This document shows, in pieces, positions 1-6,738 of a DNA stretch of 10,310 nt. Within the stretch, counting starts at the first letter, position 1; each line of letters begins with the position of its first letter. The stretch is taken from contig JAUWNP010000156.1 in NCBI GenBank assembly GCA_030612585.1, positions 1 through 10,310 of the forward strand, given 5' to 3'. The notes beneath the pieces were generated by a model. That model had not been told where the DNA came from, did not search any database, and worked only from the letters and a program-made list of their open reading frames with translations. The translations under genes were made by a program, and so were the position numbers. Origin of the DNA: Anaerolineae bacterium (GTDB lineage Bacteria > Chloroflexota > Anaerolineae > B4-G1).

Positions 1-20
1 TTACCGCAAAAAAAGAGGAT

Positions 21-49
21 TTGCCCTCTCTCCCCGCCCGGAGTATACT
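21..49 (+). promoter_or_regulatory. Sigma-70-type promoter of the radical SAM gene
   Basis: TTGCCC at 21-26 and TATACT at 44-49 are separated by exactly 17 bases, the ideal spacing for a housekeeping sigma factor. An A-tract at 8-14 just upstream could act as an UP-like element. The start of transcription would be near 56, giving a leader of about 46 bases before the ATG at 102. No clear Shine-Dalgarno sequence is visible in that leader. A matching promoter occurs at 2666-2694. Confidence 0.65.
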
Positions 50-56
50 CTACCAC

Positions 57-68
57 GACCACCTGGTC
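57..68. promoter_or_regulatory. Short inverted repeat just after promoter 1 (possible operator)
   Basis: GACCA at 57-61 and TGGTC at 64-68 form a short inverted repeat at the predicted transcription start. The same TGGTC half-site lies at nearly the same distance from the -10 box in the aminotransferase leader. Five-base arms are short enough to arise by chance, so this is only a candidate. Confidence 0.25.
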
Positions 69-101
69 TGGCATCCGAGGCGGTACTAACCTATTACTAC
101 A

Positions 102-2654
102 ATGAGTACAACATCACGATTCACGTTTCCTTGCGACGTCATGGCGAACTCCACTGATTTCGTGCACAGGAACCTGCATGGCTTCACGCAGGCCAACCTG
201 TTCCTCCCTTTCGCCAACCCCACGTTCAACAACCCGGACTTCCAGGACGCTTCCTACCGGGTGTTGATCGTCAGACTGTCCCCCTTTCGGGACGTAGACC
301 GCTCCATATCCCATCTCTTCCTATTTCAGGAGGTCCGGCGGGCGCTGCCACGCGCGTTCATTGACCTGGCCTTCTTCCCCTCTGTGGGAGAAAGGACACT
401 GTTTGAGCAAGAAGGCATCCCCTACCTCATCGGCGTCCAATCGCTGCGTTCGGCCAAGGAATTCGACCTGGTGCTAATCTCCAACGCCTACACGCTGGAG
501 TTGATCAACCTACCCTACCTGCTGATCCGTTCAGGCTTCTCGCTCTTTTCCAGCCAGCGCGGGCCAGAGTGGCCGATCGTGATCCTCGGCGGATCCAATG
601 CTATGGCGGCACAATCCATCATCCGCAAAGACCGCGATAGCCTGGTAGACGGCATCTTTTTCGGCGAGGGAGAAGGACTGGTCGGCAACCTGGTGCGCTT
701 TTTGCAGCGCAACCTCGGAGCAGACAAGGGGGACTTGTTGGAACGAGCAGCCCAGCAAACGACGGGACTCTGGGCCGCGGGATCGCCCCATCCCACCCGA
801 AAGGCCATCCTCCACACGCCAGAAGCGCAGTTGTTGCCGCTGGAGTACCCCATCTTGAACAGCCCCGAGGCGCACACGGCTAATCTCCAGATCAACTATG
901 GCTGCCCGGCGTTCTGCGCTTTCTGCTTCGAGGGGTACGACCGCAAGCCATATCGCGAACTCTCCCTATCCGGCATCCTCTCCGCCGCCCGCCAAGTCAA
1001 ACAAGCGCAGGGTAACGAAGAACTGAACCTGTACAGTTTCAACTTCAACACGCACCAGGACATCCTGAAGATGATTTTGGAGTTGCACCGGCTTTTCGAC
1101 CGGGTGAGTTTCAAGAGCCAGCGGTTGGACATTCTACAGCATGCGGGGTATTTGCTGGAGGCGGAGGTTGAGGCGGATAAGCGCAACTTCACGCTGGGCA
1201 TCGAGGGGATCAGCGAACGGATGCGAACGTGGTTGCACAAGAGCCTGCCCACGGAGGACATTACGGCCTTGCTGAATCGGCTCTGCGCACTCAAAATCCG
1301 CAGAGTCAAGTTATTTTACGTCCTCACCGGTCACGAAACCGACGCGGACATCAAGGAGTTTCGTCGTTTCCTAAAATGGCTCAAGGAAACCCGTCGCGTG
1401 CGCGTCATCTTCAGTTTCGGGTTGCTGATCCGTATGCCCTTTACGCCGCTGCGACACGACCGCCTCCTCCTCGACGAGCAGGCATGGCGGCCGCTGATCG
1501 GACGGGTCAAATCGGCCTGCGAGACAAACGGGTTCGAGTTTCGGTTGGCCTTCGACTGGCCGACCTATTGCGTCACTCAGGTGCTGGCCATGGGCGGATA
1601 CTGGCTGGCAGACCCCATCGTGGCGCTGGCCCAGGAAGGGCACTGTTTCGACACCACGCTACCGCCGGAGTACTGGGATGAACTCAAGCGCCGGATGAAA
1701 AAAACAGGGCACTGGAACGAGACTTTCCTGGGCGAGAAGGGCCCGGACTACCCCTTTGCCTTGGAGTTTGTCGAGTCGAACGTCTCCGACGAGTTCCTGT
1801 ACCGTCAGTTCCGACCCCCCTCAATCCCCCCTGTGAGGGGGGAGGTCGGAGCTAGCACGGACGGCGGCTACTGCCTGGGTGACCACGAGCAGCCCGGCCG
1901 TTGTCTGGGATGCGGGGCTTGCCTGGACGAGGAGCAGAGGCGGGCGATCACACACCACCACATCCGCCAGCCAGAGCGCGGGTCATACATGGCACAACTG
2001 CGAGAGATCGTGGCTCGCAAGCGACGATTGCAGCCGGCGTATTTCTTGCTGCGCCTGGATCCGTGGCTGGCCGGAGTTCTGCCCGGGTTCCTGGATGCTT
2101 TCGTCTTCAAAGAGCTCCTCACCCGGTATCCCGAACTGCTGGACAACCTGTTGGCTGTGCGAGAGAGCCTGTTCTCCCTCCGTCCCAACGATCGCCGTTT
2201 TCCCTCCGTGAGCGGAGAGACCGTCTTTGCCCTGAAAGCCTGGGACGTCGATCTATTGGAAACCGGGTTTTTTCCGCAAAACCCGGTTTCTGGGTTCGAA
2301 ATCATCGGACCAGCCGAGGGATTCGCTCCCGGCGTGTTCACCAGGCTGCACCTGGACGTGCATCTGCCAGCCGACATCTTTCCCGAACCGCGAGCCCGGC
2401 TGGAGCAGTACCTGCGCGGCGCGTACCTGCGATATTCCTTGCGGCGGGAGGGCGTCCACTATCGTTTCGACCTGCCTCGCAAAGCGCTCAAGAAGAAGAT
2501 TCTCTTCGACGGTTTCTTGGAGACTCAGGAGGACGGCTTCCTCGCCAGCCTGGACGTGGGACCTAAGTTCGACCTGGGAGCGTTCTTGCAGACGTTCGGC
2601 GGGGAGAACCTGTTTCGCCACGCGCGGGCGCGGGTGTCCGGGATACGATGGTAG
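102..2654 (+). CDS. Cobalamin-binding-domain radical SAM protein
   Basis: This 850-residue protein has the layout of B12-binding-type radical SAM enzymes. Residues about 52-205 look like the N-terminal cobalamin-binding fold, including PIVILGGSNA near 158-167 and GIFFGEGEG near 184-192. The radical SAM core follows, with its cluster motif CPAFCAFC (C268, C272, C275). The three cysteines would bind a [4Fe-4S] cluster that cleaves S-adenosylmethionine. A second cysteine group, C591-x9-C601-x2-C604-x2-C607, suggests an additional iron-sulfur or zinc site. The last 230 or so residues match no domain I can name. The reaction cannot be told from sequence. The gene has its own promoter (21-49) and its end lies just before the next one, so it is probably monocistronic. 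Two palindromic repeats are embedded in frame (residues 570-583 and 720-730). The start at 102 is the first ATG after the promoter; ATG at 141 is an alternative, but it lacks a better ribosome binding site. Confidence 0.85.
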   Translation: MSTTSRFTFPCDVMANSTDFVHRNLHGFTQANLFLPFANPTFNNPDFQDASYRVLIVRLSPFRDVDRSISHLFLFQEVRRALPRAFIDLAFFPSVGERTLFEQEGIPYLIGVQSLRSAKEFDLVLISNAYTLELINLPYLLIRSGFSLFSSQRGPEWPIVILGGSNAMAAQSIIRKDRDSLVDGIFFGEGEGLVGNLVRFLQRNLGADKGDLLERAAQQTTGLWAAGSPHPTRKAILHTPEAQLLPLEYPILNSPEAHTANLQINYGCPAFCAFCFEGYDRKPYRELSLSGILSAARQVKQAQGNEELNLYSFNFNTHQDILKMILELHRLFDRVSFKSQRLDILQHAGYLLEAEVEADKRNFTLGIEGISERMRTWLHKSLPTEDITALLNRLCALKIRRVKLFYVLTGHETDADIKEFRRFLKWLKETRRVRVIFSFGLLIRMPFTPLRHDRLLLDEQAWRPLIGRVKSACETNGFEFRLAFDWPTYCVTQVLAMGGYWLADPIVALAQEGHCFDTTLPPEYWDELKRRMKKTGHWNETFLGEKGPDYPFALEFVESNVSDEFLYRQFRPPSIPPVRGEVGASTDGGYCLGDHEQPGRCLGCGACLDEEQRRAITHHHIRQPERGSYMAQLREIVARKRRLQPAYFLLRLDPWLAGVLPGFLDAFVFKELLTRYPELLDNLLAVRESLFSLRPNDRRFPSVSGETVFALKAWDVDLLETGFFPQNPVSGFEIIGPAEGFAPGVFTRLHLDVHLPADIFPEPRARLEQYLRGAYLRYSLRREGVHYRFDLPRKALKKKILFDGFLETQEDGFLASLDVGPKFDLGAFLQTFGGENLFRHARARVSGIRW
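1810..1850. repeat. Palindromic repeat embedded in frame in the radical SAM gene (type 1)
   Basis: TCCGACC (1810-1816) and GGTCGGA (1844-1850) are perfect inverted arms. Between them lie C-runs and a G-run (CCCCCC and GGGGGG) that extend the pairing imperfectly. The element encodes a Pro/Gly-rich stretch, FRPPSIPPVRGEVG (residues 570-583), unlike the surrounding protein and just before the second cysteine cluster. It looks like a short palindromic element inserted without breaking the frame. Confidence 0.7.
2259..2290. repeat. Perfect 13-bp inverted repeat embedded in frame in the radical SAM gene (type 2)
   Basis: GAAACCGGGTTTT (2259-2271) and its exact reverse complement (2278-2290) flank a six-base loop. 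The element is read as ETGFFPQNPVS (residues 720-730) and continues in the same frame on both sides. A perfect 13-bp hairpin is very unlikely by chance in coding DNA. Its sequence is unrelated to the element at 1810-1850. Confidence 0.8.
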
Positions 2655-2665
2655 GCGAGGGGAAC

Positions 2666-2694
2666 TTGCCCGCCGCTCCCGGCTGGGGTATACT
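2666..2694 (+). promoter_or_regulatory. Sigma-70-type promoter of the aminotransferase gene
   Basis: TTGCCC at 2666-2671 and TATACT at 2689-2694 are spaced by 17 bases. Both hexamers and the spacing are identical to those at 21-49, and the similarity continues into the leader (CTCTA after the -10, then TGGTC). The -35 box lies 11 bases after the radical SAM stop codon, so the aminotransferase is transcribed independently from about 2701. Confidence 0.7.
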
Positions 2695-2707
2695 CTATGC
2701 AACCCAC

Positions 2708-2730
2708 TGGTCAGACGAAGTGACTGACCA
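2708..2730. promoter_or_regulatory. Inverted repeat in the aminotransferase leader (candidate operator or hairpin)
   Basis: TGGTCAG (2708-2714) and CTGACCA (2724-2730) are perfect 7-base inverted arms around a 9-base centre. They begin just downstream of the predicted transcription start. TGGT/ACCA half-sites are typical of FadR-subfamily GntR regulators, which control glycolate and lactate genes in other bacteria, but the half-sites here are further apart than in known sites. It could equally be an RNA hairpin. Confidence 0.4.
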
Positions 2731-2750
2731 CGAACCCAACAACTCAAGAA

Positions 2751-2755
2751 AGGAG
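2751..2755 (+). promoter_or_regulatory. Ribosome binding site that fixes the aminotransferase start
   Basis: AGGAG with flanking A residues lies 9 bases before the ATG at 2765. This supports the shorter protein over an upstream in-frame ATG at 2648. Confidence 0.8.
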
Positions 2756-2764
2756 ATACAAACA

Positions 2765-3931
2765 ATGAAAGACAGAAAACTGCTCATGATCCCCGGTCCC
2801 ATCGAGTTCACTCCAGAGGTGTTGCGGGCGATGGGCATGTCCACCACCAGCCACGTGGCCCCCAACTTCATCGAGGCCTTCGGCCAGACGCTGGAACGAC
2901 TGCGCCAGGTGTTCCTCTGCCCCAGCGGGCAACCCTTCGTCATCGCTGGCTCCGGCACGCTGGCCATGGACATCGCCGCCGCCAACCTCGTCGAACCCGG
3001 CGATAAGGCCCTGGTGGTGAACACCGGCTACTTCGGCGACCGCTTCGCCGCCATCCTGGAGCGGTACGGCGCGGCCGTGACCCAGGTGCGCGCCCCGGTC
3101 GTCGGCGACGCGCCAGCCCTGGAGGAGGTGGAGACCTCGCTGAAGGGGAGTGGTTTCAAGTTGATGACTATCACCCACGTGGACACCTCCACCGCCGTGG
3201 GCGCGGACGTGAAGGGCTTGGCCGCGCTGGGGCGGGAGTATGGCGCGCTGGTCGTGGTGGACGGCGTGTGCGCGGTGGCTGGCGAGGAGATGCGGCAAGA
3301 GGAATGGGGTATTGATCTGGCCCTCACCGCCTCCCAGAAGGCCATCGGCGTGCCGCCGGGGCTGGCCCTGGTGGTGGCCGGGCCACGGGCGATGGATGCC
3401 TTCCGCAATCGCAAGACCCCGGTGGGCAACTATTACGCCGATTGGACCCAATGGCTGCCCATCATGGAAGGCTACGAGGCCCGGCAACCCCGCTACTTCG
3501 GCACACCGCCGGTGAACCTGATCTGGGCGCTCAACGTGAGCCTGGGCCAGATCATGGACGAGGGAATGGACGCCCGCTTCGCCCGCCACCGACGACTGAG
3601 CGAGGCACTCAAGGCAGCGGTCACTGCCCTGGGGATGAAGCAGGTGCCGGTGAGCCCCGACAAGACGGCCACCACCCTGACCGCTCCCTACTTCCCCGAC
3701 GGGGTAGACCGCACGATGTTGGCCCACGTCAAGGAGGCGGGAGTCATCCTGGCGGGCGGCCTGCATCCGGACATCAAGGCCCGCTACTTCCGCGTCGGCC
3801 ACATGGGCGTGGTGAGTATGTCCGACATCCTGGCCACCGTGGGGGCCATTGAGAAGGGGCTGGCCCAGGTAGGGTACAAGTTCGAGCCCGGGGTGGGCCT
3901 GGCCGCTGCGCAGGCAACTCTCACCCGATGA
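2765..3931 (+). CDS. Pyridoxal-phosphate aminotransferase, class V (alanine/serine-glyoxylate type)
   Basis: This 388-residue protein matches the alanine-glyoxylate/serine-pyruvate aminotransferase family along its length. Visible motifs are the N-terminal PGP (residues 10-12), GSGTLAMD near 62-69, THVDTSTAVGADVK at 137-150, and VVVDGVCAV with the cofactor-contacting D166. The Schiff-base lysine is K192 in SQKAIGVPPG, and FRVGHMG lies near the C-terminus. Such enzymes move an amino group from alanine or serine to glyoxylate, making glycine plus pyruvate or hydroxypyruvate in the cytoplasm. The donor cannot be read from the sequence. The start at 2765 is chosen because AGGAG (2751-2755) lies 9 bases upstream. 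The frame stays open back to an ATG at 2648, but that stretch holds the promoter and overlaps the preceding stop codon. GlcD downstream makes the glyoxylate this enzyme could use. Confidence 0.88.
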   Translation: MKDRKLLMIPGPIEFTPEVLRAMGMSTTSHVAPNFIEAFGQTLERLRQVFLCPSGQPFVIAGSGTLAMDIAAANLVEPGDKALVVNTGYFGDRFAAILERYGAAVTQVRAPVVGDAPALEEVETSLKGSGFKLMTITHVDTSTAVGADVKGLAALGREYGALVVVDGVCAVAGEEMRQEEWGIDLALTASQKAIGVPPGLALVVAGPRAMDAFRNRKTPVGNYYADWTQWLPIMEGYEARQPRYFGTPPVNLIWALNVSLGQIMDEGMDARFARHRRLSEALKAAVTALGMKQVPVSPDKTATTLTAPYFPDGVDRTMLAHVKEAGVILAGGLHPDIKARYFRVGHMGVVSMSDILATVGAIEKGLAQVGYKFEPGVGLAAAQATLTR

Positions 3932-3986
3932 CGTGAAGCGTGAAACGTCAAGCGTGAAACGTCAAACGTCAAACGTCAAACGTGAG
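3931..3986. repeat. Tandem heptamer array between aminotransferase and glcD
   Basis: Eight consecutive 7-base units of the form (A/G)CGT(C/G)A(A/G) run from the last base of the aminotransferase stop codon to 8 bases before the GlcD ATG. Four units are ACGTCAA and the others differ by one to three bases. The array fills almost the whole 62-base gap, so the two genes are probably still co-transcribed through it. Confidence 0.85.
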
Positions 3987-3993
3987 AAGGTGA

Positions 3994-5391
3994 ATGTACG
4001 GGAAAGTGGATGCTGACATTGTTGAGGCGCTACGCTGGATTGTGGGGGAAGGCAACGTTTTGGCCGATGCCGAGGCGATGGAGCCCTACACCCACGACGA
4101 AGTGGTGGGCCTGCGAGCCGACCCCGAGGTGGTGGTCCGCGTCACCTCGGCGGAGCAAGTAGCGGAGATCTTCAGGCTGGCCCAGCAAGAGAGAGTGCCG
4201 GTGACGCCCCGAGGGGCGGGTTATGGCCTCAGCGGTGGGGCCGTGCCCGTCCACGGCGGCATTGTCCTCTCGACGGAGAAGATGAACCGCATCCTGGAGA
4301 TTGACGAGGAGAACCTGATGGTCACCGTTGAGCCGGGGGTGATCACCGGCGACATCCACCGTGCGGTCGAGGCCGAGGGGCTGTTCTATCCCCCCGATCC
4401 GGCCAGCCTCGATTCCTGCTCCATCGGGGGAAACGTCGCCGAGGGCGCGGGTGGCCCGAGGGCGGTCAAATACGGGGTGACCAGGCATTACGTCTGCGGC
4501 ATGGAGGCAGTGCTACCCTCGGGCGAGATCATCACCTGCGGCGGGAAACTGGTCAAGAACGTCACCGGCTACGACCTGATCCAACTGCTGATCGGTTCGG
4601 AGGGCACGCTGGCGGTGGTGACCAAGATCATCCTGCGGCTCCTTCCCCTGCCCAAGGTGCAGGTTGACCTCCTCGTGCCCTACGAAAACTTTCAGGCGGC
4701 GGCGGACACTGTGTCGGATATCATCGCCCACCGCATTCTGCCCACGGCCATCGAGTTCATGGAGCGGGACAGCCTCCTGGCCGTCGAGAGGTTGCTCAAG
4801 AAAGAGTTGCCCTACCGGGACGCAGCGGCGTATCTGCTGATCCAACTGGATGGCAACAGTCCCGAGGCAGTGAGCGGAGACTACGAAGTGGTGGGCGATC
4901 TCTGCCTGGAGCACGGGGCACAGGACGTGCTGGTGGCCAAGGACAGCCGCACGCGCGACCGGCTATGGGAGGCGCGCCGCTTGATCATCGAGGCTCTCAA
5001 CCACGAGAGCCCGATCAATCACATGGAGGACGTGGTCGTGCCCCGCGCCGAGATCCCTCCGCTGCTAAAAGGGATCAAAGAGATTGCCCGGCGACACGCT
5101 GTGCGCACCGTATGCTTTGGCCACGCTGGCGATGGGAACGTGCACGTCAACGTCCTCAAGGACGACATCCCCGACGAGCGGTGGGAATCGCTCGTGCCCG
5201 CTGTGGCCGAGGATATCTACCGGCTCACCCTGTCGCTGGGGGGGATGATCACCGGCGAGCACGGGATCGGTGTCACCCGCCGCAGATACCTCCCCCTGGC
5301 GCTGGACGAGGCCCAGATCCAGGTGATGCGCCGCATCAGGGCCGCCTTCGATCCCAACCACATCCTGAACCCAGGTAAGATCTTCCCGTAA
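3994..5391 (+). CDS. glcD: FAD-linked glycolate oxidase/D-lactate dehydrogenase subunit GlcD
   Basis: This 465-residue flavoprotein belongs to the VAO/PCMH family. The FAD-binding half includes PRGAGYGLSGG (72-82) and IGGNVAEGAGGPRAVKYG (144-161). The C-terminal FAD-oxidase domain carries GHAGDGNVHVN (376-386) and GEHGIG (421-426), whose histidines usually sit at the flavin and substrate. The family oxidises 2-hydroxyacids such as glycolate or D-lactate and passes electrons to a carrier. Length and motifs fit GlcD. The partner subunits GlcE and GlcF, needed by the E. coli enzyme, are not in this window, so a single-subunit glycolate or D-lactate dehydrogenase is equally possible. The aminotransferase 62 bases upstream favours glycolate. 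The ATG at 3994 follows AAGGTGA, a weak ribosome binding site at the end of the heptamer array. Confidence 0.88.
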   Translation: MYGKVDADIVEALRWIVGEGNVLADAEAMEPYTHDEVVGLRADPEVVVRVTSAEQVAEIFRLAQQERVPVTPRGAGYGLSGGAVPVHGGIVLSTEKMNRILEIDEENLMVTVEPGVITGDIHRAVEAEGLFYPPDPASLDSCSIGGNVAEGAGGPRAVKYGVTRHYVCGMEAVLPSGEIITCGGKLVKNVTGYDLIQLLIGSEGTLAVVTKIILRLLPLPKVQVDLLVPYENFQAAADTVSDIIAHRILPTAIEFMERDSLLAVERLLKKELPYRDAAAYLLIQLDGNSPEAVSGDYEVVGDLCLEHGAQDVLVAKDSRTRDRLWEARRLIIEALNHESPINHMEDVVVPRAEIPPLLKGIKEIARRHAVRTVCFGHAGDGNVHVNVLKDDIPDERWESLVPAVAEDIYRLTLSLGGMITGEHGIGVTRRRYLPLALDEAQIQVMRRIRAAFDPNHILNPGKIFP

Positions 5392-5410
5392 GACAGGGTA
5401 GGGCAGCCAG

Positions 5411-5524
5411 GTGGACAGTTCAGTAGCCACTGATACGCGCGACAACCTGCTAGGTGCGGTCTTTGGCGAGATAGACGAGACGGCAGCCGGCACGTTGCTG
5501 GCGGAAACCCTGGGTAACAGGTAA
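5411..5524 (+). CDS. Possible 37-residue ORF or gene remnant
   Basis: A GTG at 5411 opens a 37-residue frame ending in TAA at 5522-5524, one base before the ATG of the lipoprotein gene. The product includes NLLGAVFGEIDETAAGTLL, with a codon pattern like real coding sequence. I recognise no family. There is no good ribosome binding site and an in-frame TAG lies just upstream at 5399-5401. It may be a small coupled leader ORF, the tail of a decayed gene, or chance. Confidence 0.25.
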   Translation: MDSSVATDTRDNLLGAVFGEIDETAAGTLLAETLGNR

Positions 5525-5525
5525 G

Positions 5526-6713
5526 ATGGTTAATCTGTATCTCAAACGGCTTTTTCTTCTATGCACTGTTGTTGCCCTTGTTTCAGGTTGCGCTAGAGCG
5601 ACCTCAGCGCCAACTTCAACCTCAGCGCCAACTCCAACGCCAACCGCAACCTCAACGCCATCTCCAACCTCGACGCTAACACCGACGCCCACCCCGACAC
5701 CCACCCCGACACCAACACCTACCCCAACATCAACCCCGATCCCCTTTTGGGACCTGAGACTCTCCACGCCCGAACAGCAGGGGATGGACTCGGAATTGCT
5801 GGCGGCAATGTTTGATTACATCGAGCAGCAGAAAGCCGACGTTCACAGCGTGCTAATCATACGTAATGGCTACATGGTAGCAGAGGCATACTTCTATCCT
5901 TACGACCCAGACATCCCGTACGGCACGCGCTCCTGCACCAAGAGCTTTCTCTCCGCGCTGGTTGGCATCGCTATCAAAGAAGGGTACCTCGATCTGGACG
6001 ACAAGGTGCTGGACTTCTTCCCCGACCGCGTCATCGCGAATGACGACCTGCGCAAGCGGGCGATGACGGTGGAGCATCTTTTGCTGATGCGATCTGGGCT
6101 GGATTGGCCGGAATCATCGGTCTCTTACGGCTCCGCGAACAACATCCTGTGGCGGATGATGGACAGCCGAGACTGGGTACAGTTCGTGCTCGACAGACCC
6201 CTGGTGACAGAGCCGGGAGCCACGTTCAACTACAGCACGGGTGATCCACAACTCCTGGCCGCGGTTCTGGAAGAGGCCACCGGGATGAGCACGCGGAAAT
6301 TCGCCCGAACGCATCTCTTTGAGCCGCTCGGCGTTTCTTCTGGCCATTGGGACTGGCGGTCTGCCCCAGAGGGAGTTGCCTTTGGAGGCGGTGGTCTCAG
6401 TATAACGTCGCGCGCCATGGCCAAGTTTGGGTACCTCTATTTGGAAGGCGGCGACTGGAATGGTCAGCAAATCGTCCCGGCAGACTGGGTCGAGGTCTCT
6501 GTTGCCGATCCCCACTACGGGTATCAATGGTGGCGTCTCAGCAATGGTGGTTACGCGGCACTTGGATATGGAGGCCAGCGCATCGCTGTGATACCAGATC
6601 TCGAAATGGTGGTGGTCATCACAGGTGAGTTCTCCGGCACTACGTCGCGATACCTCGTTGATGCCTTCATCATTCCTGCGGCCAAGTCATCTGAACCGCT
6701 GCCCGAGAAGTAA
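5526..6713 (+). CDS. Lipoprotein serine hydrolase, beta-lactamase/6-aminohexanoate-dimer hydrolase-like
   Basis: The 395-residue protein begins with a lipoprotein signal peptide: charged start, hydrophobic core and lipobox LVSGC, with C22 as the lipidated residue. A Thr/Pro/Ser linker (about 26-73) tethers the catalytic domain outside the membrane. The domain has the SxxK motif SCTK (S136 nucleophile, K139), a YST triad (Y236) in place of YxN, and YGGQ (348-351) where KTG or HxG sits in other members. These are marks of the class C beta-lactamase-like superfamily, nearest the NylB-like group. It likely cleaves amide or ester bonds of an external substrate I cannot identify, and a role in antibiotic resistance is not implied. 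There is no strong ribosome binding site and no clear promoter in the 134 bases after GlcD, so it may be read through from there. It is convergent with the EF-G gene. Confidence 0.85.
   Translation: MVNLYLKRLFLLCTVVALVSGCARATSAPTSTSAPTPTPTATSTPSPTSTLTPTPTPTPTPTPTPTPTSTPIPFWDLRLSTPEQQGMDSELLAAMFDYIEQQKADVHSVLIIRNGYMVAEAYFYPYDPDIPYGTRSCTKSFLSALVGIAIKEGYLDLDDKVLDFFPDRVIANDDLRKRAMTVEHLLLMRSGLDWPESSVSYGSANNILWRMMDSRDWVQFVLDRPLVTEPGATFNYSTGDPQLLAAVLEEATGMSTRKFARTHLFEPLGVSSGHWDWRSAPEGVAFGGGGLSITSRAMAKFGYLYLEGGDWNGQQIVPADWVEVSVADPHYGYQWWRLSNGGYAALGYGGQRIAVIPDLEMVVVITGEFSGTTSRYLVDAFIIPAAKSSEPLPEK
5604..5744. repeat. Low-complexity Thr-Pro linker repeat
   Basis: Degenerate hexamers of the form ACNCCN encode alternating Thr-Pro with some Ser and Ala (residues 27-73). 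The densest part is near 5680-5735. Such repeats can change length by slippage in 6-base steps without breaking the frame. They typically act as extended spacers between a lipid anchor and an exported domain. Confidence 0.85.
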
Positions 6714-6738
6714 GCGTTCAGAGGAGTGGGGAAAACGC

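Noticed and set aside
1229..1681. Plus-strand 150-codon frame inside the radical SAM gene
   Set aside because: Out-of-frame shadow with Arg/Pro-rich composition and no domain.
2648..2764. N-terminal extension of the aminotransferase to an ATG at 2648
   Set aside because: The stretch overlaps the radical SAM stop codon, contains the promoter and inverted repeat, and encodes nothing like the family, while 2765 has a good ribosome binding site.
2744..3802. Long minus-strand open frame (352 codons) opposite the aminotransferase
   Set aside because: It is Gly/His/Val-rich sequence without any domain and is the antisense shadow of a strongly supported gene in GC-rich DNA.
5604..5744. CRISPR-like or minisatellite array
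   Set aside because: The repeats are degenerate hexamers coding for a Thr-Pro linker, with no spacers.
5450..5767. Minus-strand Gly-Val repeat protein
   Set aside because: Antisense shadow of the Thr-Pro linker.
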